Shown: piece after piece, positions 10,922 to 20,721 of the stretch
Layout: the number at the start of each line of letters is the position of its first letter
Numbering within the stretch: the first letter of the stretch is position 1
Assembly: GCA_030280995.1 (NCBI GenBank)
Contig: JASXTE010000001.1
Span: 3,552,501-3,616,500, forward strand
Length of the DNA: 64,000 bases
Origin: Hemileia vastatrix
Taxonomy: Eukaryota; Basidiomycota; Pucciniomycetes; Pucciniales; Zaghouaniaceae
Direction: 5' to 3'
The notes under the pieces: generated by a model
Told to the model about the DNA's origin: nothing
Seen by the model: only the letters and a program-made list of their open reading frames with translations
Database searches by the model: none
Position numbers and translations under genes: made by a program

Positions 10922-11991
10922 GTCGGCGGCCAGGAAGTCTGATGGAGATTAAACCAAGGTTAGATACTGAAGAAAGGTTTTGATAAAATGTGTTGGTAAA
11001 AGCAGTTGGTCACTTACAAGTGAAATCACCTCTTTATATATTATTTCCTTTAAACTATTTCCATTTCTTTGCTTATAAATCCCTTTGTTCTTCTCTTCAT
11101 TCTATCTGTAACCCTTGATCCTATATATCTTCCTTCCTTCTTATTCTATTTCGTATAACTGTCTCAATTCTATTTGTGGCTGGGTTATTCCTATATTTGG
11201 TCTTTGATTTGCTTTGACCCAGTCACTATTCTCCCTTTATTCCTTTCTTATCTTTGATCTCTAATGTATTAATAGCTGTGCATGTATTGGTATCTTATAG
11301 TTATCCCTTTCTTCTCTACTGGTCAGGTGTTCTATATCTGCAGCTGACAGGTGGCGCGTATGTTTTTACGGCTGGCGTGTCTTTGGATGCACAGGAGGCA
11401 ATCAATCAATCAGAAACTAAATTCGTGATTCTTCCATCCTGCCACATTTGCAAAAATCTCGAATGCTGGACAAAGTATTGTTAGTAACATTATCCATGCA
11501 CACAGTTTTGCTTGATAAAGAAAACAATATTGTGAGTTTAGAAAAACTCTTAAAATGAAAATTGGTTTTGGAAATAAATAATTAAATTAAATCAAATCAA
11601 ATCAAAAGAGTATTCAGGGAATAAACAAGTCATGTTTTTTATTTATTTACAATCTTCTTTCTCCCAGAAAGTGAGATTAGTAGATTTGATGTAGAAACCA
11701 CAACACATTTAATTGAGAAAAGAAAATATCTTAATGGGTTAAGAAAATAAAATAAATGGTAATCTTATTAATATTATAAAAAACGAAACTTTAATCAAAA
11801 TTTCAATAGTAACAAGATGGAAAACGATGGTCAGAGACTTCATCTGTCTCACCGTCATCAACTGTGGTAGAGCGCCACTAGCAAAACTTTCACAGCTAAA
11901 AAAAAGTAGTTTGCCCGCAGACATACCGGTTACATTTTTTCCCTATGCATAAAATTGTATTCAACTTTGAGTTTCATCACGATTTAACACT
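10922..11991. other. Region upstream of the nucleoporin gene, possible LTR relic
   Basis: The stretch from TGTTGGTAAAAGCAG (10991) into pyrimidine-rich sequence to about 11,370 resembles a Copia LTR, but no second end, target duplication or partner was found. The rest is AT-rich with short ATCAA repeats near 11590. The promoter of the nucleoporin gene must lie next to 10921; I see no distinct element in it. Confidence 0.3.
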
Positions 11992-12040
11992 CACTACAAT
12001 AAATATTCGTTTCGTCTTGGGCGCAACAGCTAAGAGCATG
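11992..12040 (+). mobile_element. Truncated end of the 6649-type CACTA MITE
   Basis: CACTACAATAAAT followed by a TTCGTTTCGTCTTGG block and GCGCAACA matches the terminal sequence of the MITE at 6649-6845. Only one end is present. It stops where the Tc1 element begins at 12043, so it is probably a relic broken by that insertion. Confidence 0.6.
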
Positions 12041-12042
12041 TA

Positions 12043-13617
12043 CAATGCCCGGACAAATATAAGTGGTAATTTTATGCATAATTTTTTTTTCTTTTTATTT
12101 TCAACCACCTCTTTCTCGACCATCATCTCTTCTTTCCCTCCAAATTTATGTGCAAAGGTTCTCAACCTACTGCTTTATAATACTGTAAGTTCATTTTATA
12201 AAATGGATTGATTTTTTTATGTTTTTCTTGCTGACAAAAAATTTACTCTTTTTTAAGCCATTTGCTCTAACTATGCCATCACCTCACTCCCAGAAACCCC
12301 AATTAACACACGAATAAAGGGCAGATATAGTTGGCCTAGCAGCTAGGTTCAATAATATATCCCATGTTGCCAAGCATTTGCAGCTTCCTTACTCCACAGT
12401 GCACAAAATTGTGCAAAAGTATTGAAAAACTGGTTCAGTACAAAATGCACCAAAATCAGGATGCCCTCATAAATCTTCAGCCCAGGACCTCCGTGAATTG
12501 GATCGATACTTCAAAGGGCATTGGAAGGCAACTCTTAGTGAAATTTCCTCTTGCCTCACAACCCCTATTTCAGCTCGTACTGTCCATAGAAGAGCTCACA
12601 AATTAGGATATTTCAACCAGGTGGCTGCAAAAAAGCCTTTTATCAACATAAACTAACAGAAAAAACAACTCACCTTTGCAAAAAAGTATTGCCACTGGAC
12701 AGTTAAAGACTGGAAGACTATCATCTGGTCTGATGAGTCTTCTTTTGAGCTAGGAAAGGTTTCTTCTCAAGTTAAGGGTTTGGAGGCAAAATAATGAAAA
12801 ATTCTTGAAAACATGCCTTCAACCTACTTTCCAAAGCGGATGTTCTTCTGTAATGATTTGGGGGGCCTTCTTCAATTGAATCAAAGTTCCTGTTGTGTTC
12901 CTATCACCAAAACAACGCTCAGCATCAAGTTTTATTCAAAATGTTTATGTCTCCAACCTCATTCCTTGGCTCAAAAATGTGGATCCTGAAAACACACTGA
13001 CTTTGATGGAGGACAATGCACCTATGCACACTTCCAAGGTTTCTTGGGAGTATTGAAAGACAGTTGGGTTGCAAAAAATCAGTGATTGGCCTCCTCAATC
13101 ACCTGATTTGAATCCAATTGAAAATTTGTGGGCTCAAGTCAAGTGCAACATATCTCAAAATTATCAGCCCCAAACAGTTTCAGAACTTCACAAAGCCACT
13201 CTGAAAGCTTGGGAAGACATCCCTCAAGATTTTTTAGAAGTTTTGGTGGCTTCAATGCCTGAAAGAATGGAGGAAGTCATCAAAAAAGAAGGTGGATTCT
13301 GCCATTGGTGAAAAATGGAAAAAAATATTTAAAAAAAAATTTTCTTCAATTTTTTTTTTGCAAGACCCAATTATGAAGAGGAGCTAAATAACTGGTAAAA
13401 GTGTTGAATTTTTCATCTCATTGGTTGGGGGACATCAAAAATTTTCTGTTTTTAAAAAAATCATTAAAAATAGTATGTCTTAAAAAAATTGATTTATTGT
13501 TACCAAAACAAAATTAAGAAGCTGGAGATTCTGAATATTAAGTTTGAGATGTATCTGATTAATATTGAGAGAGTAATTTGAATTTGAAGACTAACACTTA
13601 CATTTGTCCAGACACTG
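12043..13617 (+). mobile_element. Tc1/mariner element A, 1575 bp, inactive
   Basis: The left end CAATGCCCGGACAAATATAA and the reverse complement of the right end, CAGTGTCTGGACAAATGTAA, form terminal inverted repeats of about 27 bp. TA lies before (12041-12042) and after (13618-13619), the Tc1/mariner target duplication. It contains a decayed transposase. Confidence 0.8.
12340..13311 (+). pseudogene. Tc1 transposase of element A, frameshifted
   Basis: Pieces in different frames give a Tc1 transposase in order: HVAKHLQLPYSTVHKIVQ and KTGSVQNAPKSGCPHKSS (helix-turn-helix and linker), ISARTVHRRAHKLGYF, TVKDWKTIIWSDESSFELG (first catalytic Asp region), a LTLMEDNAPMHTSK-like box, then an intact C-terminal open frame from 13069 with SDWPPQSPDLNPIENLWAQV (third acidic residue region) and a final SMPERMEEVIKKEGGF. 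Several frameshifts and stops separate the pieces. Length and order fit a normal Tc1 protein of roughly 340 aa, so decay is by point changes and small indels. Confidence 0.8.
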
Positions 13618-13619
13618 TA

Positions 13620-14281
13620 CAGTACCCTGCAAGAAGTCCTTGCAATTTCATTTGCATATGCTCTTCCGCCAGCCACCACGCCCGACCTCTCACTACCTCA
13701 CAATCACCTCTAGCACCCTTCTTTGCAATGAGTAAGTTTTTTTTATTTTCTCACTTAGCGTTAATGTTTCAGCTTCTTATAAAGAAACTCTAGTTTTTTT
13801 TTGTTCTTTTTACTGTAATAATGGCTACATCTAGAGCTGGAACAAAACAATTGACAAATGAAACTAAAAGTGAAATTGTTGGCATGGCCAGCAGATATTT
13901 CCAAAGTTCTTGAAATCCCAGACTCAACTGTCCATTCTGTATTGGCAAGAATATCTGAGAGGGGCTCTGTTGACAATGCCACCTGCCCTGGCTGTCCACT
14001 CAAAACTAATGATAGAGACCTGCACCAGCTTGACTGAATCCTTTGAAGTAATAGAACAGCCTTGTTAGCATTTGAATGTGCAATGTCTAGATTGGAGACT
14101 TCAACAGTGTTATTGTTTAAAAATCAATAGTATAAACAGTGAATCAATTTCTAGTTGACCTATGTGAGCATCAATAAAAATTTGAGAGTGATTGTGATTA
14201 TGAGGTAGTGAGAATTTGGGTGTGGTGGCTGGCAGAAGAGTGTATGCAAAAGAAATTTCGAGGACTTCTTGCAGGGTACTG
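13620..14281 (+). mobile_element. Tc1/mariner element B, 662 bp, non-autonomous
   Basis: The left end CAGTACCCTGCAAGAAGTCC is repeated as reverse complement at the right end (GGACTTCTTGCAGGGTACTG), and similarity continues for about 70 bp. TA lies on both sides (13618-13619 and 14282-14283), the first shared with element A. Inside, from ATG 13821, a frame gives MATSRAGTKQLTNETKSEIV and, after a frame change, ILARISERGSVDNAT-like sequence: the N-terminal helix-turn-helix of a Tc1 transposase. The catalytic domain is absent. Confidence 0.8.
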
Positions 14282-14498
14282 TACAATTGTGCACAAAAAA
14301 TTAAATTAGCAAATGTTGTGTGACAATAAAAAATTAGGCTAATTGGCCTGTTTTTGCAATTGTTCAAAATAGTATTCAATATGAATTCACTAATGTTTGC
14401 TAAAGCTGAAGTTCTACAATCATGCATCATTAAATTCTTACATCCCTTCCTCTCCATGCATCATTGAATCCTTACGTCCCCCCTTCTCTCTACCTACC

Positions 14499-15214
14499 AT
14501 GCCACCCATCAATTGGAGAAATGTTTTGAGAAACCAAATGGTTGCAACTCTTCTCAAAAATGTGCAAACATTTAATGAGTTATATCCTCTAGGAGATGAT
14601 CAGACTACTTTTACTCATAGGAGAATACATTGTGAATGAGCTCAAGGAAATGATCAACTCATCTCAGATTATCTTGGAGATAACCCAAAGTACCCAGAGT
14701 CCTGTTTCAACCACCGCTTCTGAGTAAATAAAAAATATTTTTGAGATTAGCCAATGGCTTTCAGGCTCATAATATCTATTGGTTTCAACAACAGGACTGT
14801 TGTGGAACCTGGGGATTATCAACAAACTAAAAAATTTCAGTGGCCCTCCAACAAATGGCATATGGTGTATCAGCTGACATCACAGATGAATACATTCAAA
14901 TTGGTTCTAGCACTGCAATTGAATGTTTGAAATTTTTTTTTAAAGATGTGACAGAAATATATGGTTCTGAATTTCTTCAACCTCCAAACCCTGAACAGCT
15001 AAGAAGGATTTTAAAGGAAAACAAGAATTGAGGCTTCCATGGCTGTAAAGGAAGCTTGGATGGAGCACACCGGAAATGGAAAAACTTTCCTTCTGCCTTG
15101 GCTGGCCAGTATCAGGGTAAGGAAGGTACAACAGCAATGGTTCTGGAAGCTGTGGCATTAAAAAATTTATGGATTTGGCATGCGTTTTTTGGAACACCTG
15201 GTGCACTCAATGAT
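14499..15214 (+). pseudogene. Harbinger transposase, N-terminal half, cut by the giant element
   Basis: From ATG 14499 (MPPINWRNVLRNQMVATLL) a HARBI1-like transposase can be followed through several stops and frame changes. A clear block at 14840-15031 reads MAYGVSADITDEYIQIGSST then CLKFFFKDV. Then come GFHGCKGSLDGAHRKWKNFP (first catalytic Asp, SLDG), TTAMVLEAVALKNLWIWHAF and FFGTPGALND (second catalytic Asp region). The frame breaks at Asp-Ile of GALNDI where CACCACAG of the giant transposon starts, and resumes at 42188 as IIVLNCSTLF. The gene was already decayed, or has decayed since. Confidence 0.85.
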
Positions 15215-15217
15215 ATT

Positions 15218-15258
15218 CACCACAGAAAATTTGGGGGGGTATTGCTAGCAATACCCCT
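15218..15258 (+). repeat. Left terminal inverted repeat of the giant element
   Basis: Starts CACCACAGAAAATTT, then GGGGGGG and a 22-bp perfect palindrome whose half-site is GGGGTATTGCT (centre CTAG). It matches the reverse complement of 42144-42184 at 39 of 41 positions. Confidence 0.92.
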
Positions 15259-16112
15259 CATTTAAAAATGTTGGGAAGTGGTTTGAAAGCTGTTGGAAGG
15301 CTGTTGGGAGTTCATTGTGAAACCAGATTTAAATTAATTGGACAAAGATTTGGTAATCAGTTAGACCTAGGTTCAACCAAACTCAATCACAGGTTTCTTG
15401 GAGCTTGGTGATTACTTTGATTTTGAGCTGAGCACAGATTGAGCAAAGCTTGAACATATCACTTAACATATCATAATATTCACTTTCCCATCTTGTGGAA
15501 AGCAAAATTTGATATTCGTTCTAAGAATATCTACATATATTTTCTTGCCAAGTTGGTAACAGAAGGTTAAACTGTAGTATCTCAATTATTACACTAGACT
15601 ACATAGATATTTGATAAAACATACAATTCAAATCAATTTTAATATTATTGAGATCACCATAAGTGTCTTTCCAAAGACTTACAAAAAGTATGTTAGTATC
15701 AAGATATCGTTCTAGGTAGTAGTTTCAATTTGGATTTTGAACTGACATCTAAAGCATTTTACTATTAGACAGAAACATAAATAAGTGTAATAAGAGTGAA
15801 ATTATTCTATTTTGTGATTATAATGTAACAATAATGCACATTTTTATTGAGAAAATTTTTCTTCCTCCACAAACCAAAATTTACTCTATAGGCTCAAGAT
15901 TTATTTTTAAGACATATTATTCATTTCAGTTATCATTGATTTACTTCCAATATTTATTAAAAAGATAATAATAATACATGTGAAAGAATTATGAGCTTAG
16001 CATAGCATATGCTAAAAAGTTATTTTGTCGTTTTATTCAAAACTGATTCTTCATTTTTTGCTTCAATTCATCTTTTAACAACCACTATCTTCAGATACTA
16101 TTCTTACTTAAT
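15259..16112. other. Left subterminal region of the giant element
   Basis: No gene. The first 200 bp are richer in G and carry repeated TTGGGA/GCTGTTGG words, TGAGC words and CACAGATTGAGC shared with the right subterminal region. The remainder is AT-rich and must contain the promoter of the SNF2 gene. Confidence 0.5.
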
Positions 16113-18541
16113 ATGTCAAGTCTCAGATGTGTTGGACAGTTCTCAATAACAATCGATCAAATTTATATGAATGTAATTTCAAGATTTCAAAACTCACCGA
16201 CCCCCACAATTTTACAGCGAGGCCATTCGAATGTTCATATTTTTGGACTATTTGAAGAAAGAAAACCAACCCTTGTTGGTAATCTTTCTCAAGTGCAGAG
16301 TCAGCACATTGGACCACTATTGGGTGACATTGGCTCTGGATCTCACCATTTAAACCAAAGAAGTGCCTTGAATCCTATGAAGCCTTTCTATTTTCATGCT
16401 TACTTGGTTCCAGTTTTTGGTAATCAGTATCAACTTTGGGGATGCCTCTTTTCTTCAAGTACACTAATCAGTCTTGCTAAAGAAGCATTTTCTTCTGCAC
16501 AAATCGATTTATGTCCAATCCTGAACTACGACTCCACTATCTTTTTTAATATCCCGCATGTAATTTTTGAAGGCTCTTTCCAAATATCTCAGAGTACTCA
16601 AGATTGGAAAGCTGATCAACTTATCCGAGGAATCAAAACAGTTCTCAAAACACATCAACTTCAAGCAATAAATTTTATGATTGACAATGAACGAATGTTA
16701 AAGGAAAAGTTGGATATCATGTGGAGGCACCAGGACAACCATTGGCTTAGAACTGGATTCGATGACTATAAAGATCAGTTTCCTAACAATCAATTGCCGC
16801 CTGAAGGAAACGGGTCAATACTTGCTGATGATATGGGTTTGGGAAAGACACTTTCAACTCTTTCTCTTATAAGTGCAACTCAAGGTGAAGCAAGACAATT
16901 CCAGGTATCAGAAAATCAAGAAGGTATTAATCGGAGTTCAGCCACACTGATTATATGCCCCCTGGCAACACTATCGAATTGGATCAATGAAATAAGTGTG
17001 CACTTTGAAGATAATGCACTTCCTTTCAAGGTTCTTTATGGGAAGGATTGTCAAAATACTAATGTCAATGAGCTACAGGACACTGCTATTGTTTTAACGA
17101 CCTATGAAATAGCTAGCCCAACGATGTCAAAAAATCAAAGCCAAAAAAAGATACCGGTGACTCAAATGCTCTTTTGGTATAGAGTTGTTTTAGATGAAGC
17201 TCAGTTAGTGCCCATTTCTATATCTAAAACTTAAAACTTAATTTTTATTATCAATTTTTATAAATATTCTTTTAGTTACATTAAAAATCCTTACTCGCAG
17301 AGGGCTCAAACAATATTTGACTTGGAATCCCAACACCGACTATGCTTGACTGGAACTCCACTTCAGAACAGGCCCACTGACCTTCAAAGTCTCATATTTT
17401 TTCTTAGAATCGAAAAGTGGCAAGAAGACTGGTTATGGAAGAATTTCCTTTTTCCAGGTTTGCAAAAAGGAAAGGCTAATTCTATTAAATCAATCAATCA
17501 CTTAATGAAAGTCATAAGCCTACGTAGAACAAAGGATGCAATTTTGTCTCTTCCAAAAAAGATTCAAAGGGGGATATCGGTTCAATTAGCAGATCCATGG
17601 AGGTCTAAACTTGATGTGCTTCAAGAAGGATTCACTGAGCGATATGGGCCCTCCAGAAGCACTGACTTCCCTTGGGACTCATCTGAGTTTCTAAGAGAGC
17701 TGATGATTTTAAGAAAATTCTGCAACCATCCAATCTACGAAAATCTGGATGAAACTCCAACTTTTGATTTCACCTGGCAGCATTCCGCAAAGATTTGTCA
17801 TCTTATAGGCCACTTAAAAAACTTTTTGTCTGGTGAAAGGGATATAAATTTTCCAAAAGCTGTTATATTCTCCAACTTTGCAGACTTTTTGCAGATGTAA
17901 GTGATTCTATAATGAATTGTTTTACAAAATTGTGTTGGCTTATTAAAAACAATTTTCTAATATTTCAAAATAGAATAAAAATGGCTTTAGATGACCACAA
18001 TATTAGGTATACCCAGCTTACGGGTGAACTCAGCCGGACAAAGCGAGACAAAAATATGCATGAATTCCATTTTAATAAAAATTGCCAAGTTTTGGTTGGA
18101 ACGATTCAGGCTGCAGGAGTGGGTATAGATCTCAGGTGTGCTCAAAATGTATATATAATGGTGAGCTCAATGTCTTTTATTTCATATTAAGAACAAAAAT
18201 ATTAAATTTTTTATATGTTCAATGTTGAAATAGGAGCCAAATTGGAATCCAGCAGTTGAGCAACAGGCTGTTGATCGGCTGTATAGAATGGGGCAGCAAA
18301 ATGAAGTAAATGTTTTGAATTATTTTGTACAAGGAAGTATAGAATTCAGCATGTATAAGATTCAAAGGAAAAAAATGGAGCTAACAATGTAAGCCAAATT
18401 TCATTTCTATAAATTTTAATGATAATAGTAATCATTAAAATTATGTTTTTGTTTTCAAGGCTAAGTGTCCCAAACAGTGGAAATGAGGAGTATGAGTGTG
18501 CAAACCTATTATTAAGGGAGTTTGTCAATCACTCACATTAG
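16113..18541 (+). CDS. SNF2-family (Rad5/Rad16-like) ATPase carried by the transposon
   Basis: Five exons (16113-17203, 17276-17896, 17974-18160, 18234-18388, 18460-18541) join to 2136 bases, 711 aa, with all introns GT-AG and 72-77 bp long. Helicase motifs are complete: I SILADDMGLGKT (about residue 235), Ia LIICPLATLSNW, II DEAH (about 361), III LTGTPLQNR (about 388), SLRRTKD, a CNHP block, IV VIFSNF, V VLVGTIQAAGVGIDL (about 610) and VI QQAVDRLYRMGQQNEV (about 642). The pre-motif HQLQAINFMIDNE resembles the Rad5/Rad16/HLTF group, but no RING or HIRAN domain is seen. The family couples ATP hydrolysis to DNA translocation and nucleosome or protein displacement. It is the leftmost gene of the giant element and ends tail-to-tail with its minus-strand neighbour, overlapping by 17 bp. 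Its role in transposition is inferred. Confidence 0.9.
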
Positions 18542-19646
18542 AGGAACAAAGAATTTCAAGGAGAGCAGGTAAATTTATGGGATTTTGAGGATTTAAAAGT
18601 CTGAGTTGTTGAGGATTTAGAGATGCAAGATATAAGGGAGAATAACAGTCATTCGGCAAACCCCGGGGGACATGAGAAGGATTAAGGTTAGGGGATAATG
18701 TTGAAACCAAACTGATTCTTTTGTACAAGGCCAAGTCCTTTAGCACACTGCCAGAGTAGGTTGAATTATCTCGAATATCAAAGTGTTGTTGGTCAAGATA
18801 TTGTGCAACTTTAGAAAAATCTTCAGACCTCCATTGCATTAAGATACGTCTTAACGATCCATCATTATCAATTTCGGTGTCTGAACAACATTTGATGTTT
18901 GTGAAAAGGTTGTGATAAGTTTCACAATGTGGAAGTTGTTTAAGAAGTTTAGTTCGGTTAACTGAATTCTAAGAATCTTTGTTATTTGAAATAAAGGTCA
19001 TAAATAAAAACGGTTGAAAAAAAAGGGATTTTCATACTTTTTTTTTTATTCTATATTTATGCTTTCTCACTTTGATTATTTCTTGAGAGCTATGAGAATC
19101 CTTCCCAAGTCTTAATCTATCAGCATGACCTAAAAACCAACGGTGAAGAACTCCTATTTGATTTGAGAAGCTAATTTGAGTTGAGTCAATTGGATATGCA
19201 ATCAAATTATTGGTTTTTAAGGCATTGTCCCAGTGTTTAATGAGAATATTTGCCAAGACCTGGTTCCATTTGTCAAACCAATCTAGGTTCCAAGCGAAAG
19301 TTGATCCTGGGAAACCACACATGCGAAGGTGCTCAATAAAAGATTCACGGAAAATTGGTGGAAACTTTTCTGAAACCACTGAATTTGATTCTGGATGAGG
19401 TAGTTCAAAGGCAATGTTGCAAGAATTCATGTCGAATGATGAAAATCTGTCTAATTGCTCTTCAGTAGGGTTTTGTTTCCATCCATTTGATTCTGGTGAC
19501 ATATCCAAAAGTGAACGACAAAAATTGTGTATAGATCTACAAAAGTGAGAATTGAATGGAGGCAAAGTCTCATTAAAAATTCTATTAAGTGTTCTTGTGT
19601 TTGTGGGCAGGTTTCCATGAGGAAAGTAAGAGCTACTAGGGTTCAT
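18525..19646 (-). CDS. Transposon accessory protein 1, fungal family of unknown function
   Basis: Two exons (19038-19646 and 18525-18968) around a 69-bp intron with GTATGA donor give 350 aa from ATG 19646; an upstream exon is possible because the frame is open further. No enzyme motif is recognised. Visible blocks: SFIEHLRMCGFPGSTFAWNL, WNQVLANILIKHW, then a LLKQLPHCETYHNL and KCCSDTEID stretch, and a C-terminal RGLPNDCYSPLYLASLNPQQ. The same order of blocks occurs in the protein at 24527-26204 of this element, so the two are paralogues. It faces the transposase gene across a shared 1-kb upstream region and overlaps the end of the SNF2 gene. Similar multicopy proteins are, as far as I recall, common in basidiomycetes, but I cannot name the family. 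Confidence 0.75.
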
Positions 19647-20721
19647 AAATAATAAGATTAAGAAAGTGTTCAATTAAATTAAACAAAGAGGAAGGATAAA
19701 TTGTTGAGCTCCAAAACTTTATGATCAAAGTTGATTTAAGGAGAAATATCACAAAAATTAAGAATAAGAAATATTTCGACTTTATGGAATTATAATATGC
19801 ATAAATTATATTTTTATATGCAACTTGAACTCAAAAGGAATGGTATAAAATAAAGAGAATGATTATGTGATAAAAGCAGACTCATTTAAGAAACGGATTT
19901 TTTTTTCTTTTCAAAAAATTCTTCCACAAAAATAATTTGTTAAATGTGAGGCTATGTTCATTTTTTGATTACCAAAAAATTATTTTTGGTCCAATATGAT
20001 AGTAATACATATTCTTTTGAGTAATTTTTTTCAACCTGAATAAATAGACTAGAGTGTCACTTCATCGCATTTATGTATGAAAAGTTATACAAGGTTTCAG
20101 CTTTTATGTAATTCTTTAAGGTTTACACTTTTGTAGCATCTATTATTTGAGTATTTTTGATTTTTTCTTTATAGAAAATTCTACCTAGTACAGACCAATT
20201 TTCAAGTTGAAAGAAATATGTTTGTGATTGTTTTTTACAAAATATTAAACTTATTTTTGGGTTTAACTTTGATTTTTGGGGTAATTTTTTAAATAATTAT
20301 GTTAAAAATATGGATTACTTTTCTTATAGTCCATAACTAAGAATTTTTATCAAAATCAAATAATTATAGGGTAGTTAGATATAACTCAGAAGGCATTTGA
20401 TAGAAAAATAATTAAGATGCTTGTGCGTACAACAGAATTTTTTCTATGATAGAAAATATTCTGATAAACATGCATGCATTGTTGTACAAATGCAGAGAGT
20501 ATACAGAATACAAATAAAGTAGACTGCATAACTTTAAATTAATATATAATTTATCCGATTAAAAATTAAACATTTAAACTTAAATAATTTCAACACATAT
20601 TCCATCATATTCTTTTGATAAAAAAATGTAGCTTATATTAGCTAGTGCCTTTCAAAAAAAGGAATACCTTCAATCGGTAACTTCGAATAGCTAACTTATT
20701 CCTACAATTATCACAATTACA
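19647..20721. promoter_or_regulatory. Divergent intergenic region between accessory protein 1 and the transposase
   Basis: About 1.07 kb without coding sequence separate two divergently transcribed genes, so it probably contains both promoters. The sequence is about 75% AT with TTTTTGG and AAATTATTT runs. I see no convincing repeated operator-like site. Confidence 0.4.

Noticed and set aside
11820..11930. Possible tRNA gene (GTGGTAGAGCGCC looks like a D-arm)
   Set aside because: No matching T-arm with GTTCRA and no acceptor stem could be built.
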